A stretch of 64,000 nucleotides of DNA. Source: Flaviramulus sp. BrNp1-15. GTDB taxonomy: Bacteria > Bacteroidota > Bacteroidia > Flavobacteriales > Flavobacteriaceae. Both the position numbers and the translations under genes were made by a program. Positions 1 through 8,898 of this stretch are shown piece after piece. The stretch spans positions 1,596,471-1,660,470 of the forward strand of contig NZ_CP092099.1 in assembly GCF_022259695.1 (NCBI RefSeq), written 5' to 3'. The notes under the pieces are model-generated. The model was not told where the DNA came from. It saw only the letters and a list, made by a program, of their open reading frames with translations, and searched no databases. Each line of letters opens with the position of its first letter. The stretch's first letter is position 1.

Positions 1-738
1 CCAATCTTCAATTTTGGTATTAATTAAAGGAGACAAAGAACGTACACGTAATCTATAGTAGTCATCATCTATTTTATAAGCAGCAATCCAGTTATGAAAT
101 GTAGATTCAATATTTACAGGTTTATTGTTTGTTTTGTTTTTTGGTAAAAGTCTATAACCAATATATCTAAAATATAAAAGTGCAATAATTAATAGAGGTA
201 AACCAATTAATCCAAATTCAAAGAATGAAAAGCCTTCAAATCCAGCATCAACTAAGGCATTACTTGCAATAATGTTTGGTGGTGTTCCTGTTAAAGTCAA
301 TAGACCACCCGTGTTAGAACCAAAGGCTACTGGCATAAGCATTTTAGAAGGTAGTGTACCAATGCTCCAAGCAGAAGATATGGTTAGTGGCGTTAAAGTA
401 GCTACTGTACCAGTATTACTTACAAAACCAGATAAAACACCTGCACCTAATGTAACTATAACTAATAGTTTAGGAACACTTTTTCCTGCCCATTCAACAA
501 ATTTCTTACCAGCTAATGCTGTCCAACCTGTTTGTGCAATGCCTTCTCCAATTATAAAAAGAGCAGCAATCATAATAACAGTAGGATTACTAAAACCGCT
601 TAAGGTTTCTGTAGTATCTAAAATACCTGTTAAATATAAACTCAACATAGAAATTAGTGCAACAATGTCTGGAGTAAATTTCCCCCATACAAAGAGACCA
701 ATAGTTATAATTAAAATGAAGAGCATTAAATAGATCAT
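1..738 (-). CDS. SLC13/DASS-family anion:Na+ symporter, N-terminal part (runs off the window start)
   Basis: The minus strand is open from an ATG at 738-736 to the first base, giving about 246 residues of a polytopic inner-membrane protein. Two DASS hallmarks are visible: an SNT motif at residues 107-109 followed by GTVATLTP, and a second SNT at 141-143 in a GSNTGG...TGTPPN loop. These motifs form the paired re-entrant hairpins that bind Na+ and the anion in the SLC13 (divalent anion symporter) family. The segment after about residue 185 becomes hydrophilic, where many bacterial members carry TrkA-C/RCK domains, but the rest lies outside the window. Substrate (sulfate, dicarboxylate or phosphate) cannot be told. 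It is transcribed divergently from bshB1 across about 390 bp. Confidence 0.85.
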   Translation of the reverse strand, partial: MIYLMLFILIITIGLFVWGKFTPDIVALISMLSLYLTGILDTTETLSGFSNPTVIMIAALFIIGEGIAQTGWTALAGKKFVEWAGKSVPKLLVIVTLGAGVLSGFVSNTGTVATLTPLTISSAWSIGTLPSKMLMPVAFGSNTGGLLTLTGTPPNIIASNALVDAGFEGFSFFEFGLIGLPLLIIALLYFRYIGYRLLPKNKTNNKPVNIESTFHNWIAAYKIDDDYYRLRVRSLSPLINTKIEDW

Positions 739-1125
739 ATGTTATAATAGTTTATTAGTTTTAACACTTTATTGGTTTAGCTTACTAATTATGATGTAAA
801 ATTACTGGGCATTATCACTATTATTTATGACGAATGTCATACTTTTTGTAAGTACGTTATTTTTCAATAATTATAAAAAAATGGTATTATAAAATATTAA
901 TAAGAAAAACGAAAACGTGATAGTGATGATGTATTTTTAATTATTCATAATTTATTTTATAAATTTAAGTCTTAAGGTTGTAAAATTTGCATTAAAAAGT
1001 AGAGAATTAATGATTTTTTAATAACAATTAATTCTAGTTAGGACTAAAATTTAAGTTTTAATGAATAAAAAATAAAGGATTTTAAAAATAGTATCAATTA
1101 CTGTAAATGAATTAAATTATAATAA
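739..1125. other. Divergent intergenic region, no gene seen
   Basis: About 390 bp of very AT-rich sequence separates the SLC13 transporter and bshB1. I found no convincing ORF, hairpin terminator or exact TAnnTTTG promoter box. The nearest match is a weak element around 977-985 with one extra spacer base. It presumably holds both divergent promoters. Confidence 0.5.
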
Positions 1126-1845
1126 ATGAAATTAGATATTCTTGCTTTTGGCGCTCATCCAGATGATGTTGAATTAGGATGTGGTGGCACTGTAGCAAAA
1201 GAGGTTGCCAACGGAAAAAAAATTGGGATTATAGATTTAACCAAAGGAGAACTTGGAACAAGAGGTACTGCTGAAACCAGACATGAAGAAGCATCAGCAT
1301 CTGCCAAAATACTGGGTGTTACGGTTAGAGAAAACTTAGGTTTTGCTGATGTTTTTTTTGTTAATGATAAGCAACATCAAATAGAGGTTATTAAAAAGAT
1401 ACGTAAATACCAACCAGAGATTGTAATTTGTAACGCTTTTGATGATAGACATATTGACCATGGTAAAGGAAGTAAACTGGTAAGTGATGCCTGTTTTTTA
1501 AGTGGTTTAGTAAAAATTGAAACTCAAGATGAATCGAGTGAATTGCAAAAACCATGGCGACCAAAATTAGTGTATCATTTTATACAATGGAAACATTTAG
1601 AACCAGATTTTGTAGTTGATATTTCAGGGTTTATTGATAAAAAAATGGAATCTGTATTGGCTTATAAAACACAGTTTTACGATGCCAATAGTAAAGAACC
1701 TGAAACTCCTATTTCTAGTAAAAATTTTACAGATAGTATAATATATAGAGCTCGAGATTTAGGAAGACTAATAGGCGTAGAGCATGCAGAAGGGTTTAAT
1801 GTTGAGCGCTATGTGGCTGTAGATAGTTTATTTGATTTAAAGTAG
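1126..1845 (+). CDS. bshB1: Bacillithiol biosynthesis deacetylase BshB1 (PIG-L/LmbE fold)
   Basis: This 239-residue protein is a PIG-L/LmbE-type zinc deacetylase. It opens with the family signature AHPDDVELGCGG at residues 10-21, where H11 and D14 are zinc ligands and D13 is the general base. The third zinc ligand lies in the DDRHIDHG segment near residues 106-113. BshB1 removes the acetyl group from GlcNAc-malate to give GlcN-malate in cytosolic bacillithiol synthesis, and many Bacteroidota use this thiol instead of glutathione. Length and the ELGTRGTAETR motif fit BshB1 rather than other LmbE enzymes. The gene stands alone, and no bshA or bshC is in the window. The start is the first ATG, behind an A-rich leader. 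Confidence 0.9.
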   Translation: MKLDILAFGAHPDDVELGCGGTVAKEVANGKKIGIIDLTKGELGTRGTAETRHEEASASAKILGVTVRENLGFADVFFVNDKQHQIEVIKKIRKYQPEIVICNAFDDRHIDHGKGSKLVSDACFLSGLVKIETQDESSELQKPWRPKLVYHFIQWKHLEPDFVVDISGFIDKKMESVLAYKTQFYDANSKEPETPISSKNFTDSIIYRARDLGRLIGVEHAEGFNVERYVAVDSLFDLK

Positions 1846-1900
1846 TTATGCTTATAGTTGATTATTTTTTTTAAAATATGAAATAAATATTAAAAAAGTC

Positions 1901-1932
1901 TTTGTAGAAAAGATTGAAAACAATTACATTTG
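1901..1932 (+). promoter_or_regulatory. Bacteroidota-type promoter of tRNA-His
   Basis: A TTTG box at 1901-1904 and TACATTTG at 1925-1932 are separated by 20 nt, an exact match to the -33/-7 consensus of Bacteroidota housekeeping sigma. It sits 27 nt before the mature tRNA 5' end. Confidence 0.75.
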
Positions 1933-1959
1933 CACACGCATTACAAAATGCAGTTACAC

Positions 1960-2034
1960 GGTGGTTGTAGCTCAGTTGGTTAGAGCATTGGTTTGTGGTA
2001 CCAAGGGTCGTGGGTTCGAATCCCATCATCCACC
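1960..2034 (+). tRNA. tRNA-His (anticodon GTG)
   Basis: A cloverleaf can be folded by eye. The anticodon stem TTGGT/ACCAA encloses the loop TTGTGGT, giving anticodon GTG (His). The T arm is GTGGG-TTCGAAT-CCCAT and the D arm is GCTCAGTTGGTTAGAGC. The extra 5' G typical of tRNA-His is encoded at 1960 and faces discriminator C at 2034. The acceptor stem has one T-T mismatch at pair 5:68. The 3' CCA is not encoded, so it must be added after transcription. Confidence 0.95.
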
Positions 2035-2043
2035 CAAAAGTAA

Positions 2044-2074
2044 AAGCCTTTCAAGAAATTGAAAGGCTTTTTTT
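2044..2074 (+). terminator. Rho-independent terminator after tRNA-His
   Basis: An 11-bp perfect stem AAGCCTTTCAA/TTGAAAGGCTT with a GAAA tetraloop is followed by a run of T to 2074. It ends the tRNA transcript. Confidence 0.9.
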
Positions 2075-2122
2075 GTTTTCTTCTTGATAATTCTAAGGTT
2101 ATTAAACCATAGGTTTAATTCT

Positions 2123-2153
2123 TTTGCTAGCTAGTTCATTTTTTTTACATTTG
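2123..2153 (+). promoter_or_regulatory. Bacteroidota-type promoter of the VCBS/ASPIC lipoprotein
   Basis: TTTG at 2123-2126 and TACATTTG at 2146-2153 are spaced by 19 nt, matching TTTG-N(17-23)-TAnnTTTG. It lies about 48 nt before the ATG at 2202. Confidence 0.65.
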
Positions 2154-2201
2154 AGAATCAATCAACTAAACTAAAACTGGCCATTTGTGGCTTATACCAT
2201 T

Positions 2202-5200
2202 ATGCAAATACTAAAAGTAGTTACATTCTTATTGCTTATTATTTGTTTTTCATGTACAAAGGATAATGTAAAGGTTAAAACCACTAATGCAGGTACTATG
2301 TTTACATTACTTTCTAATAACCAAACAAACATTCGTTTTAAAAACGCTATAACTGAAACTAAAGATTTTAATGTTTTAATATACTATTATGCTTATAACG
2401 GAGGTGGTGTAGCTGTTGGAGATATAAATAATGACGGATTAGACGATATTTATTTTACTTCCAATCAACAATCAAATAAATTATACTTAAACAAAGGCAA
2501 CTTTAAATTTGAAGATATTACTAATAAAGCAATGGTAAACGATTTAGAAGGCTGGAGTACTGGTGTAAACATGATAGATATAAATAATGATGGTTGGCTA
2601 GATATTTATGTATGTAAATCGGCTTCATTAAATAATAACCAAATTCGAAAAAACAAATTATTTGTTAACCAAAAAGATGGAACGTTTAAAGAAGAAGCAC
2701 AAAAATGGGGTATAGATGATGATGGATTTTCCATACAGTCTTATTTTTTTGATTATGACAAAGATGGCGATTTAGATATGTTTCTTATAAACCATCGAAA
2801 TGATTTTATAAATTCTGATCATCTTGTAAACATTGTAACAGATAAAAATCTTATTCCTCAGACTTCCGATCATCTTTATAGAAATGATGGTAATAAATTT
2901 ACAGATGTAACTATAGACAGCCAGATGGTGAATAAAGAATTTAGCTTGAGCGCCTCAATAGGTGATTATAACAACGATGGATGGTTGGATGTTTATGTTG
3001 CTAATGATTTTATAACGCCAGATATGTTATACATAAACAATAAAAATGGCACGTTTACAAATCAAATTAATGCAAGAGTTAAACATACATCATTTAGTAG
3101 TATGGGATCTGATTATGCAGATGTTAACAACGATTTTTTACCAGATTTATTAGTTTTAGATATGTCTGCCGAAGACCATAGCCGGGGTAAACAAAATATG
3201 CCTAGTATGGATACTTCGGGTTTTTGGAATATGGTTAACTATGGGTTTAATTATTCTTATATGTCTAATATTCTAAATTTAAATAATGGTAATGGTTCAT
3301 TTAGTGATATAGCACAGTTTGCAGGAATATCAAAAACAGATTGGAGTTGGGCACCACTTATTGCCGATTTTGACAACGATGGATATAAGGATGTTTTTGT
3401 GTCTAACGGTATAAAAAGAGAAATTGCAAATCAAGATTTTGGCCGTTTTCTTGATTCGGAGCAAGACTCAATTAATACTATGTCAATTAATCAACTTTTA
3501 GATGTAATTCCATCTGAAAAATTACCCAATTATGCTTTTAAAAATACAGGTAATTTATCTTTTACTAAAGTAATTAAAGAATGGGGCTTTGAAAAACCGC
3601 TAAATACTAATGGAATAGCTTATAGTGATTTGGATAATGATGGAGACCTAGATTTAATCTTAAATAATTTAGAAGATGAAGCCAGTATATACAGAAATAA
3701 CTCAACAAATAATTTCATTAACATAAAACTAGAAGGTGATAAAAAAAACCATTTTGGTATTGGAGCCAAAGTAAAACTATTTACCGATAGCACTCATCAA
3801 TATCAAGAAATGTTTGTAGCACGTGGGTATCAATCTTCTATATCTCCAATACTTAATTTTGGTATAGGTAAAGAGGATAAAATAAACAGAATTGAAGTTG
3901 TTTGGGGAGATGGTAAAGTGACTCTTGAAAGCAATATAAAGGCAAACCAAAACATAACTATTAAGCAATCAAAGTCCACTTCATATTCAGAGACAAAACA
4001 AAAAAATCCAATCTTTTTTGCTAAAGTTGATACTAAAAAGCTAAATGTTGATTTTAAACATTTTGAAAATAGTTTTAATGATTTTTCTCGACAAGTACTC
4101 TTACCACAAAAACAGTCTCACCAAGGACCAGCCATGGATGTTGCTGATGTAAACAATGATGGGTTAGAAGATTTATTTATAGGTGGGGCTTTAAATCAAC
4201 CATCAGAACTTTATATACAAACCACTAGCGGAACATTCAATAAAACGAATCAACCTTCATTTGAAAGCGATAAAATATTTGAAGATAATGGAGCTCATTT
4301 TTTTGATTCAGACGGTGATGGCGATCTAGATTTATATGTAACAAGTGGGGGTTATGAGTTAAATGAAAATGATAAATTATTACAAGATAGATTGTATTTA
4401 AATAATGGAGAAGGTAGTTATATAAAATCTAAAGCATTGCCCAAAATGTTAAGTAGCACAAAGGTTGTGGTGTCTTTTGATTATGATAATGATGGTGATT
4501 TAGATATTTTTGTAGGTGGTAGAGTCGTGCCAGGAAAATACCCACTTACCCCAAGATCATATATTTTAAAAAATAATAATGGAAATTTTGTTGATGTCAC
4601 TAAGGTAGTTGCTCCAGAATTTTTTGAAATAGGTATTGTTAACGATCTAATTTTTTCAGATTATGATGGCGATAACGATAAAGATTTAATTGTAGTTGGC
4701 GAATGGTTACCTATAACTATTTTCAATAATAATGAGGGAATACTTCAAAAAGCTAATATTTCTTCTTTTGAATATACAGAAGGTTGGTGGAATACTATAT
4801 CTGAAATAGATTTTGATAACGATGGTGATATGGATTATTTTGTGGGTAACCTTGGCGGGAATAATAAATTTCATCCTTCTATAAAAAAACCACTGCATGT
4901 TTATGGTAACAATTTTGATGACGATGGAAATTACGATATGATTTTAAGTAAACTCTATAATGGTACTTTAGTTCCAGTGAGAGGAAAAGAATGTTCTACT
5001 AGCCAAAACCCATTTGTAAGTAAAAAAATTAAATCTTATAAAGAGTTTGCAAATTCAAGTTTGGCAGATATTTATGGCGATGATATGCTTACAAATTCTT
5101 TTCATAAAGCGGTTTATGAGTTTGAATCGGTTTATATTGAAAATAAAGGTAATGGAGTTTTTGAAATACATCATTTACCTAGTGTAGCGCAATTAGGTCC

Positions 5201-5483
5201 AACTATGGCGTTTGTATTTACTGATGTTAATCATGATGGGCATTTAGATGTAATAGGCTCAGGGGCAATACATGAAGCCGAAGTTGAAACAGTAAGATAT
5301 GATTCTAATACGGGTTATATTTTATTAGGAAACTCAAAAGGAGATATGAAGCCTTACCGAGATGTTAGCTTTTACAATAACATGAACGCTAAACAAATGA
5401 AACTTATTGATATTCATAATGAAAAACATATTGTTATTGCTAATAATAATGCACGAGTATTAATATTTAAAATACGAAAGTGA
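2202..5483 (+). CDS. VCBS/FG-GAP repeat lipoprotein with central ASPIC/UnbV domain (CRTAC1-like)
   Basis: I place the start at ATG 2202, because the longer frame begins at a GTG in 2187 and the ATG leads straight into a signal peptide with lipobox (IICFSC). The product of about 1093 residues is therefore an exported lipoprotein. It carries about 14 Ca-binding-like DxNxDGxxD blades: seven before and seven after a central ASPIC/UnbV segment near residues 515-600 (GIGAKVKLF...VVWGDGK). This layout resembles tandem CRTAC1-like beta-propellers. The family is common in marine Flavobacteriaceae but its role is not established; surface binding or adhesion is inference. It converges, 5 bp apart, on another ASPIC lipoprotein at 5489-7789. 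Confidence 0.85.
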   Translation: MQILKVVTFLLLIICFSCTKDNVKVKTTNAGTMFTLLSNNQTNIRFKNAITETKDFNVLIYYYAYNGGGVAVGDINNDGLDDIYFTSNQQSNKLYLNKGNFKFEDITNKAMVNDLEGWSTGVNMIDINNDGWLDIYVCKSASLNNNQIRKNKLFVNQKDGTFKEEAQKWGIDDDGFSIQSYFFDYDKDGDLDMFLINHRNDFINSDHLVNIVTDKNLIPQTSDHLYRNDGNKFTDVTIDSQMVNKEFSLSASIGDYNNDGWLDVYVANDFITPDMLYINNKNGTFTNQINARVKHTSFSSMGSDYADVNNDFLPDLLVLDMSAEDHSRGKQNMPSMDTSGFWNMVNYGFNYSYMSNILNLNNGNGSFSDIAQFAGISKTDWSWAPLIADFDNDGYKDVFVSNGIKREIANQDFGRFLDSEQDSINTMSINQLLDVIPSEKLPNYAFKNTGNLSFTKVIKEWGFEKPLNTNGIAYSDLDNDGDLDLILNNLEDEASIYRNNSTNNFINIKLEGDKKNHFGIGAKVKLFTDSTHQYQEMFVARGYQSSISPILNFGIGKEDKINRIEVVWGDGKVTLESNIKANQNITIKQSKSTSYSETKQKNPIFFAKVDTKKLNVDFKHFENSFNDFSRQVLLPQKQSHQGPAMDVADVNNDGLEDLFIGGALNQPSELYIQTTSGTFNKTNQPSFESDKIFEDNGAHFFDSDGDGDLDLYVTSGGYELNENDKLLQDRLYLNNGEGSYIKSKALPKMLSSTKVVVSFDYDNDGDLDIFVGGRVVPGKYPLTPRSYILKNNNGNFVDVTKVVAPEFFEIGIVNDLIFSDYDGDNDKDLIVVGEWLPITIFNNNEGILQKANISSFEYTEGWWNTISEIDFDNDGDMDYFVGNLGGNNKFHPSIKKPLHVYGNNFDDDGNYDMILSKLYNGTLVPVRGKECSTSQNPFVSKKIKSYKEFANSSLADIYGDDMLTNSFHKAVYEFESVYIENKGNGVFEIHHLPSVAQLGPTMAFVFTDVNHDGHLDVIGSGAIHEAEVETVRYDSNTGYILLGNSKGDMKPYRDVSFYNNMNAKQMKLIDIHNEKHIVIANNNARVLIFKIRK

Positions 5484-5488
5484 TTTTT

Positions 5489-7789
5489 TTAATGATGATT
5501 ATGATGTTGCATTTCATTATTACTTTTAGTTTTAAATACCAAGGTTTTTAGGTTAAGCACATCAATAGCATTTCCTTCTACTATTTTAATGGTTTTGTTA
5601 ACTTCAATATCAGTAAACTCACTAACATTTTTAGTATGATGTGGCCATTTAACAATTAATTTTTTAATCAAAGTAGCCTTACCCAAACCTATTTCTGCCA
5701 TCATACTATTACCACCAAAGCTTGCATCTGTACCAACCGAATAATAAATACTACGCATTTTACCATGCTCTTCTATAGTCAAAATAAGTTTTGCTCCAAT
5801 AGCACAGCGATTGCTTTCTTTACCCTGTAAAACTATATTTATCCAATTATTTTTATTTCCTAATGGATTTTCAAAAAGTAAATTTTGAAAAGTATCTCCC
5901 TCAAAGGCACCACCCATAACAGCATATATATCTTGGTCTCCATCTAAATCTAAATCACCAAAACCAATTGCATGTCCTTTTTGAATATGTCCAAAACCAG
6001 CACTATAAGTAATATCCTCAAATTTACTACCACTAATGTTATGATACATTCTGTTTGGTACTATTGAGAAATAATCAGGATCGCCAGTAGCAAGATAAAA
6101 ATCTAAAAACCCATCATTATCTAAATCACCAAAATTGCACCCCATTGTAGCAATGGGTTCATTTAAGTTTGAGCTTAACGAAACTTCTTCAAATGTACCA
6201 TCACCATTATTTTTATATAGTAAAGGGTGATTTATTGGTTTATTAGTTTTTATATTTTGCATCATCATTTGTGCAGGTAAATTTTCAACTGTAGAATATC
6301 CTGAAACAAAAATATCTTCAAACCCATCATTATTATAATCAAAAACCCAGGTAGGAAAACTGTAAATAGGCATGCCTACATTGGCTTGTTCCGTTTTTAT
6401 CTTAAATGACGGACTTTCATTTTCTTTGGTTGTATTAATGTACAAGGTGTTTTCTCCTGAATAATTTGAAAGATAAAGATCTGGGTACAAATCATTATTT
6501 AAATCACCACTTGCAACACCTTTAAAAAAGCCTATTGCGGATATACCGGCTTCTTTTGTTATATTTTTAAATGTGCCGTTACTTTGATTTAAAAAGAGTT
6601 CACATTCACTTTTTTTATTTTCAGACCACTCGTTGGCAATAAATAAGTCAACCCATCCATCAAGATTAAAATCGGACCAAACAGCTGTTTGTGTAGGGTT
6701 GAGAGAGTATATACCAGAAGCTATAGTAACATCAGTAAAAGTGCCATCACCATTATTTTTCATTAGTGAATTTGGTATTCCACCATTATTAGATAACCAA
6801 GCACCTCTTAAAATTATAAAATCTAGATAACCATCGTTGTTATAATCAGCATGCCTTAAGTTTAGTCCACCAGTAACACCTTTTAAACCTGCATCAATAG
6901 TCTTATCTATAAAACTTCCGTTTTGGTCATTTTCAAAATACTTTATTTGGTCTTGAAATCCCCATGATGAGGCTATAATATCTAAATAGCCATCTCCGTT
7001 AAAGTCATCAACACAAGTGCCTCCAGCATTTTTATTTTCAGCTACACCTAAATCCATAGCAATATCTGAAAACTTCGGAAAATTTGTTGCACTAGAAAAA
7101 TAAGATTCTGGTATTCTATATTCACTAGGTACATTTTTCGGGTAAGTACCTAAAGTCATATTTGCGATGTTTAATAAGTATTGGCACTCGAGGTCGTTTG
7201 GGTTGTTCTTTAATAATTCATTTAAAATATTAATAGCTTTTTCTGCGCCTTCTTTTAACTTATGTTGTGCTTTTGGAGATATGGGTATAATACAAGATTC
7301 GTTATTATGATTGTTAAGGCAATTATCAAGTTCAGCTTTTCTTATGTAAGCAATAGCCAGTTGCTTTTTTATAACAAACAATATTTGAGATTTGTTTTTT
7401 ATATTAGATTGTTCAATAGTCGATAAAACTTCGTTTAACGTAGCAATTGATTCTTCGGTTTTACCAGCATTAAGTAGTTCCATTCCATAAGTAAACAAGA
7501 TATTTACTCTATCTAAACCGTTTAAATTTTGAAGTTTAGCGGCTAGAATATTTACTTTTTTGCTGTTAAGAATATATGGAACGTTTTGAACATCAATTTT
7601 TGCAACTGCTTCTTCAACTTTTTTAATCATTTCCTTGGTAGGTTCGTCTGGCTCTCCTTCTTGTATAGAAATGACTTGGTCTAGTTTAATAGATTGTTCT
7701 TTTTTTTTATTGTTGCAGTTAAAAAATAGGAGTATAAAAAAAAGCCCCAATATTACGAAGAATTTGTTTTTGTAATATTTTAGGAGCAT
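5489..7789 (-). CDS. VCBS/FG-GAP repeat lipoprotein with N-terminal helical region and C-terminal ASPIC/UnbV domain
   Basis: This 766-residue protein starts with a signal peptide and lipobox (FFNC near residue 25). A helical, TPR-like region follows (about 60-215). Seven VCBS/FG-GAP blades come next, with motifs such as DFNGDGYLD, DYNNDGFED and DLDNDGFLD. The protein ends with an ASPIC/UnbV domain (about 660-745, CAIGAKL...IVKWP) and a His-rich tail. It differs from the neighbour at 2202-5483 in having a single propeller set and a terminal ASPIC domain. It follows the M28 peptidase gene by 39 bp on the same strand, so co-transcription is possible. The likely location is the outer membrane or cell surface. 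Function is unknown. Confidence 0.8.
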   Translation of the reverse strand: MLLKYYKNKFFVILGLFFILLFFNCNNKKKEQSIKLDQVISIQEGEPDEPTKEMIKKVEEAVAKIDVQNVPYILNSKKVNILAAKLQNLNGLDRVNILFTYGMELLNAGKTEESIATLNEVLSTIEQSNIKNKSQILFVIKKQLAIAYIRKAELDNCLNNHNNESCIIPISPKAQHKLKEGAEKAINILNELLKNNPNDLECQYLLNIANMTLGTYPKNVPSEYRIPESYFSSATNFPKFSDIAMDLGVAENKNAGGTCVDDFNGDGYLDIIASSWGFQDQIKYFENDQNGSFIDKTIDAGLKGVTGGLNLRHADYNNDGYLDFIILRGAWLSNNGGIPNSLMKNNGDGTFTDVTIASGIYSLNPTQTAVWSDFNLDGWVDLFIANEWSENKKSECELFLNQSNGTFKNITKEAGISAIGFFKGVASGDLNNDLYPDLYLSNYSGENTLYINTTKENESPSFKIKTEQANVGMPIYSFPTWVFDYNNDGFEDIFVSGYSTVENLPAQMMMQNIKTNKPINHPLLYKNNGDGTFEEVSLSSNLNEPIATMGCNFGDLDNDGFLDFYLATGDPDYFSIVPNRMYHNISGSKFEDITYSAGFGHIQKGHAIGFGDLDLDGDQDIYAVMGGAFEGDTFQNLLFENPLGNKNNWINIVLQGKESNRCAIGAKLILTIEEHGKMRSIYYSVGTDASFGGNSMMAEIGLGKATLIKKLIVKWPHHTKNVSEFTDIEVNKTIKIVEGNAIDVLNLKTLVFKTKSNNEMQHHNHH

Positions 7790-7828
7790 TGTTTTAGGAT
7801 TTGTTATGTTTTATTATGTAATAATTAG

Positions 7829-8833
7829 CTAATCCAACTTTATTCTTTCATCCCTATTCGCTAATTCCCAAGCGGTGTGAAAAATTAAACGCGTTCGCGT
7901 TTCTAAAAATTCGTAGTTAATTTTGTCTGGTGTGTCGCTAGGTCTGTGGTAATCGGCATGTGTACCATTAAAGTAGAAAATAACCGGTATATTATTTTTG
8001 GCAAAATTGTAATGATCTGAACGGTAATAAAAACGATTAGGGTCGTTATCATCATTGTAAGTATAATCAAATTCTAAATTAAAATACTCTTTATTTACCT
8101 CTTCAGAAAGGTCATGTAATTCTTTGCTTAATTTATCTGACCCAATTAAATATAAGTAGTTTTCACCGCCTTCGTGCTTTGGGTCTACACGACCAATCAT
8201 ATCAATATTTAAATTAGCAACAGTATTTTCTAAAGGGAAAACAGGATCTTCATTAGCATAATATCGAGAACCAAAAAGACCTATTTCTTCGCCAGTTACA
8301 TGTAAAAAAAGAATAGAACGTTTGGGGCCATTTCCCTTTTTCTCAGCAGCTTTAAAAGCTTCTGCAATTTCTAAAATAGCTACAGTACCAGAGCCATCAT
8401 CATCTGCACCATTATTAATATCGCCATTTTTAGAAATTCCTATATGGTCTAAATGAGCTGAAATGACTATAACTTCGTCTGGCTTTTCAGAACCTTTAAT
8501 GTAAGCTAGAACATTTTCTGAGTCTTTTATACCATCACTAAAATAAGAAGCTGGAATATCTTGAAAATAATCACCTTCTGTAATTGGAGAAGGAATATTT
8601 GCAGATAAGTAATGATTTTTTATAAATTCAATTGCTTTTTTTTGTCCGGGTTCGCCAGTTTTTCTGCCTTCAAAATCATCAGATGCATAGGTGTAAAGCA
8701 TATCTTTAAGCTCACTTGCTGTGATAGTTTTTGCATAAGTTTCTGGAGCAGATGATTTTTTAGACTTATTTTGAGAAGAGCTACATGATGTTATAAACAA
8801 TGTAGCGCAGAGGAGAATTGCTAGATTTTTCAA
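7829..8833 (-). CDS. M28-family zinc aminopeptidase, lipoprotein (copy A)
   Basis: This 334-residue exported M28 metallopeptidase has a lipobox (ITSC) at residues 14-17. Zinc-binding motifs in order are AHLDH (H127), GADDDGSG (about 142-149), GEEIG (E182/E183), NIDMIGR (D211) and a C-terminal THADYH histidine. This is the complete two-zinc set expected for an aminopeptidase. The start codon is TTG (8833-8831): no in-frame ATG lies upstream before a stop codon, and the TTG opens directly into the signal peptide. It lies 65 bp downstream of a close paralogue, evidence of tandem duplication. The probable role is removal of N-terminal residues from peptides in the periplasm or at the surface; substrate unknown. 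Confidence 0.88.
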   Translation of the reverse strand: MKNLAILLCATLFITSCSSSQNKSKKSSAPETYAKTITASELKDMLYTYASDDFEGRKTGEPGQKKAIEFIKNHYLSANIPSPITEGDYFQDIPASYFSDGIKDSENVLAYIKGSEKPDEVIVISAHLDHIGISKNGDINNGADDDGSGTVAILEIAEAFKAAEKKGNGPKRSILFLHVTGEEIGLFGSRYYANEDPVFPLENTVANLNIDMIGRVDPKHEGGENYLYLIGSDKLSKELHDLSEEVNKEYFNLEFDYTYNDDNDPNRFYYRSDHYNFAKNNIPVIFYFNGTHADYHRPSDTPDKINYEFLETRTRLIFHTAWELANRDERIKLD

Positions 8834-8898
8834 ACTTATAAATTTTAATTATTGGCACTATATTACGAAAATGAATTTATACGAATATGTTTTTCAAT

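Noticed and set aside
272-733. 153-codon plus-strand ORF
   Set aside because: It is antisense to the SLC13 transporter, whose SNT motifs on the minus strand are clear. The plus-strand translation has no family features.
2187-2201. GTG start of the large VCBS protein
   Set aside because: The ATG at 2202 begins directly at the signal peptide and lies at a usual distance from the promoter.
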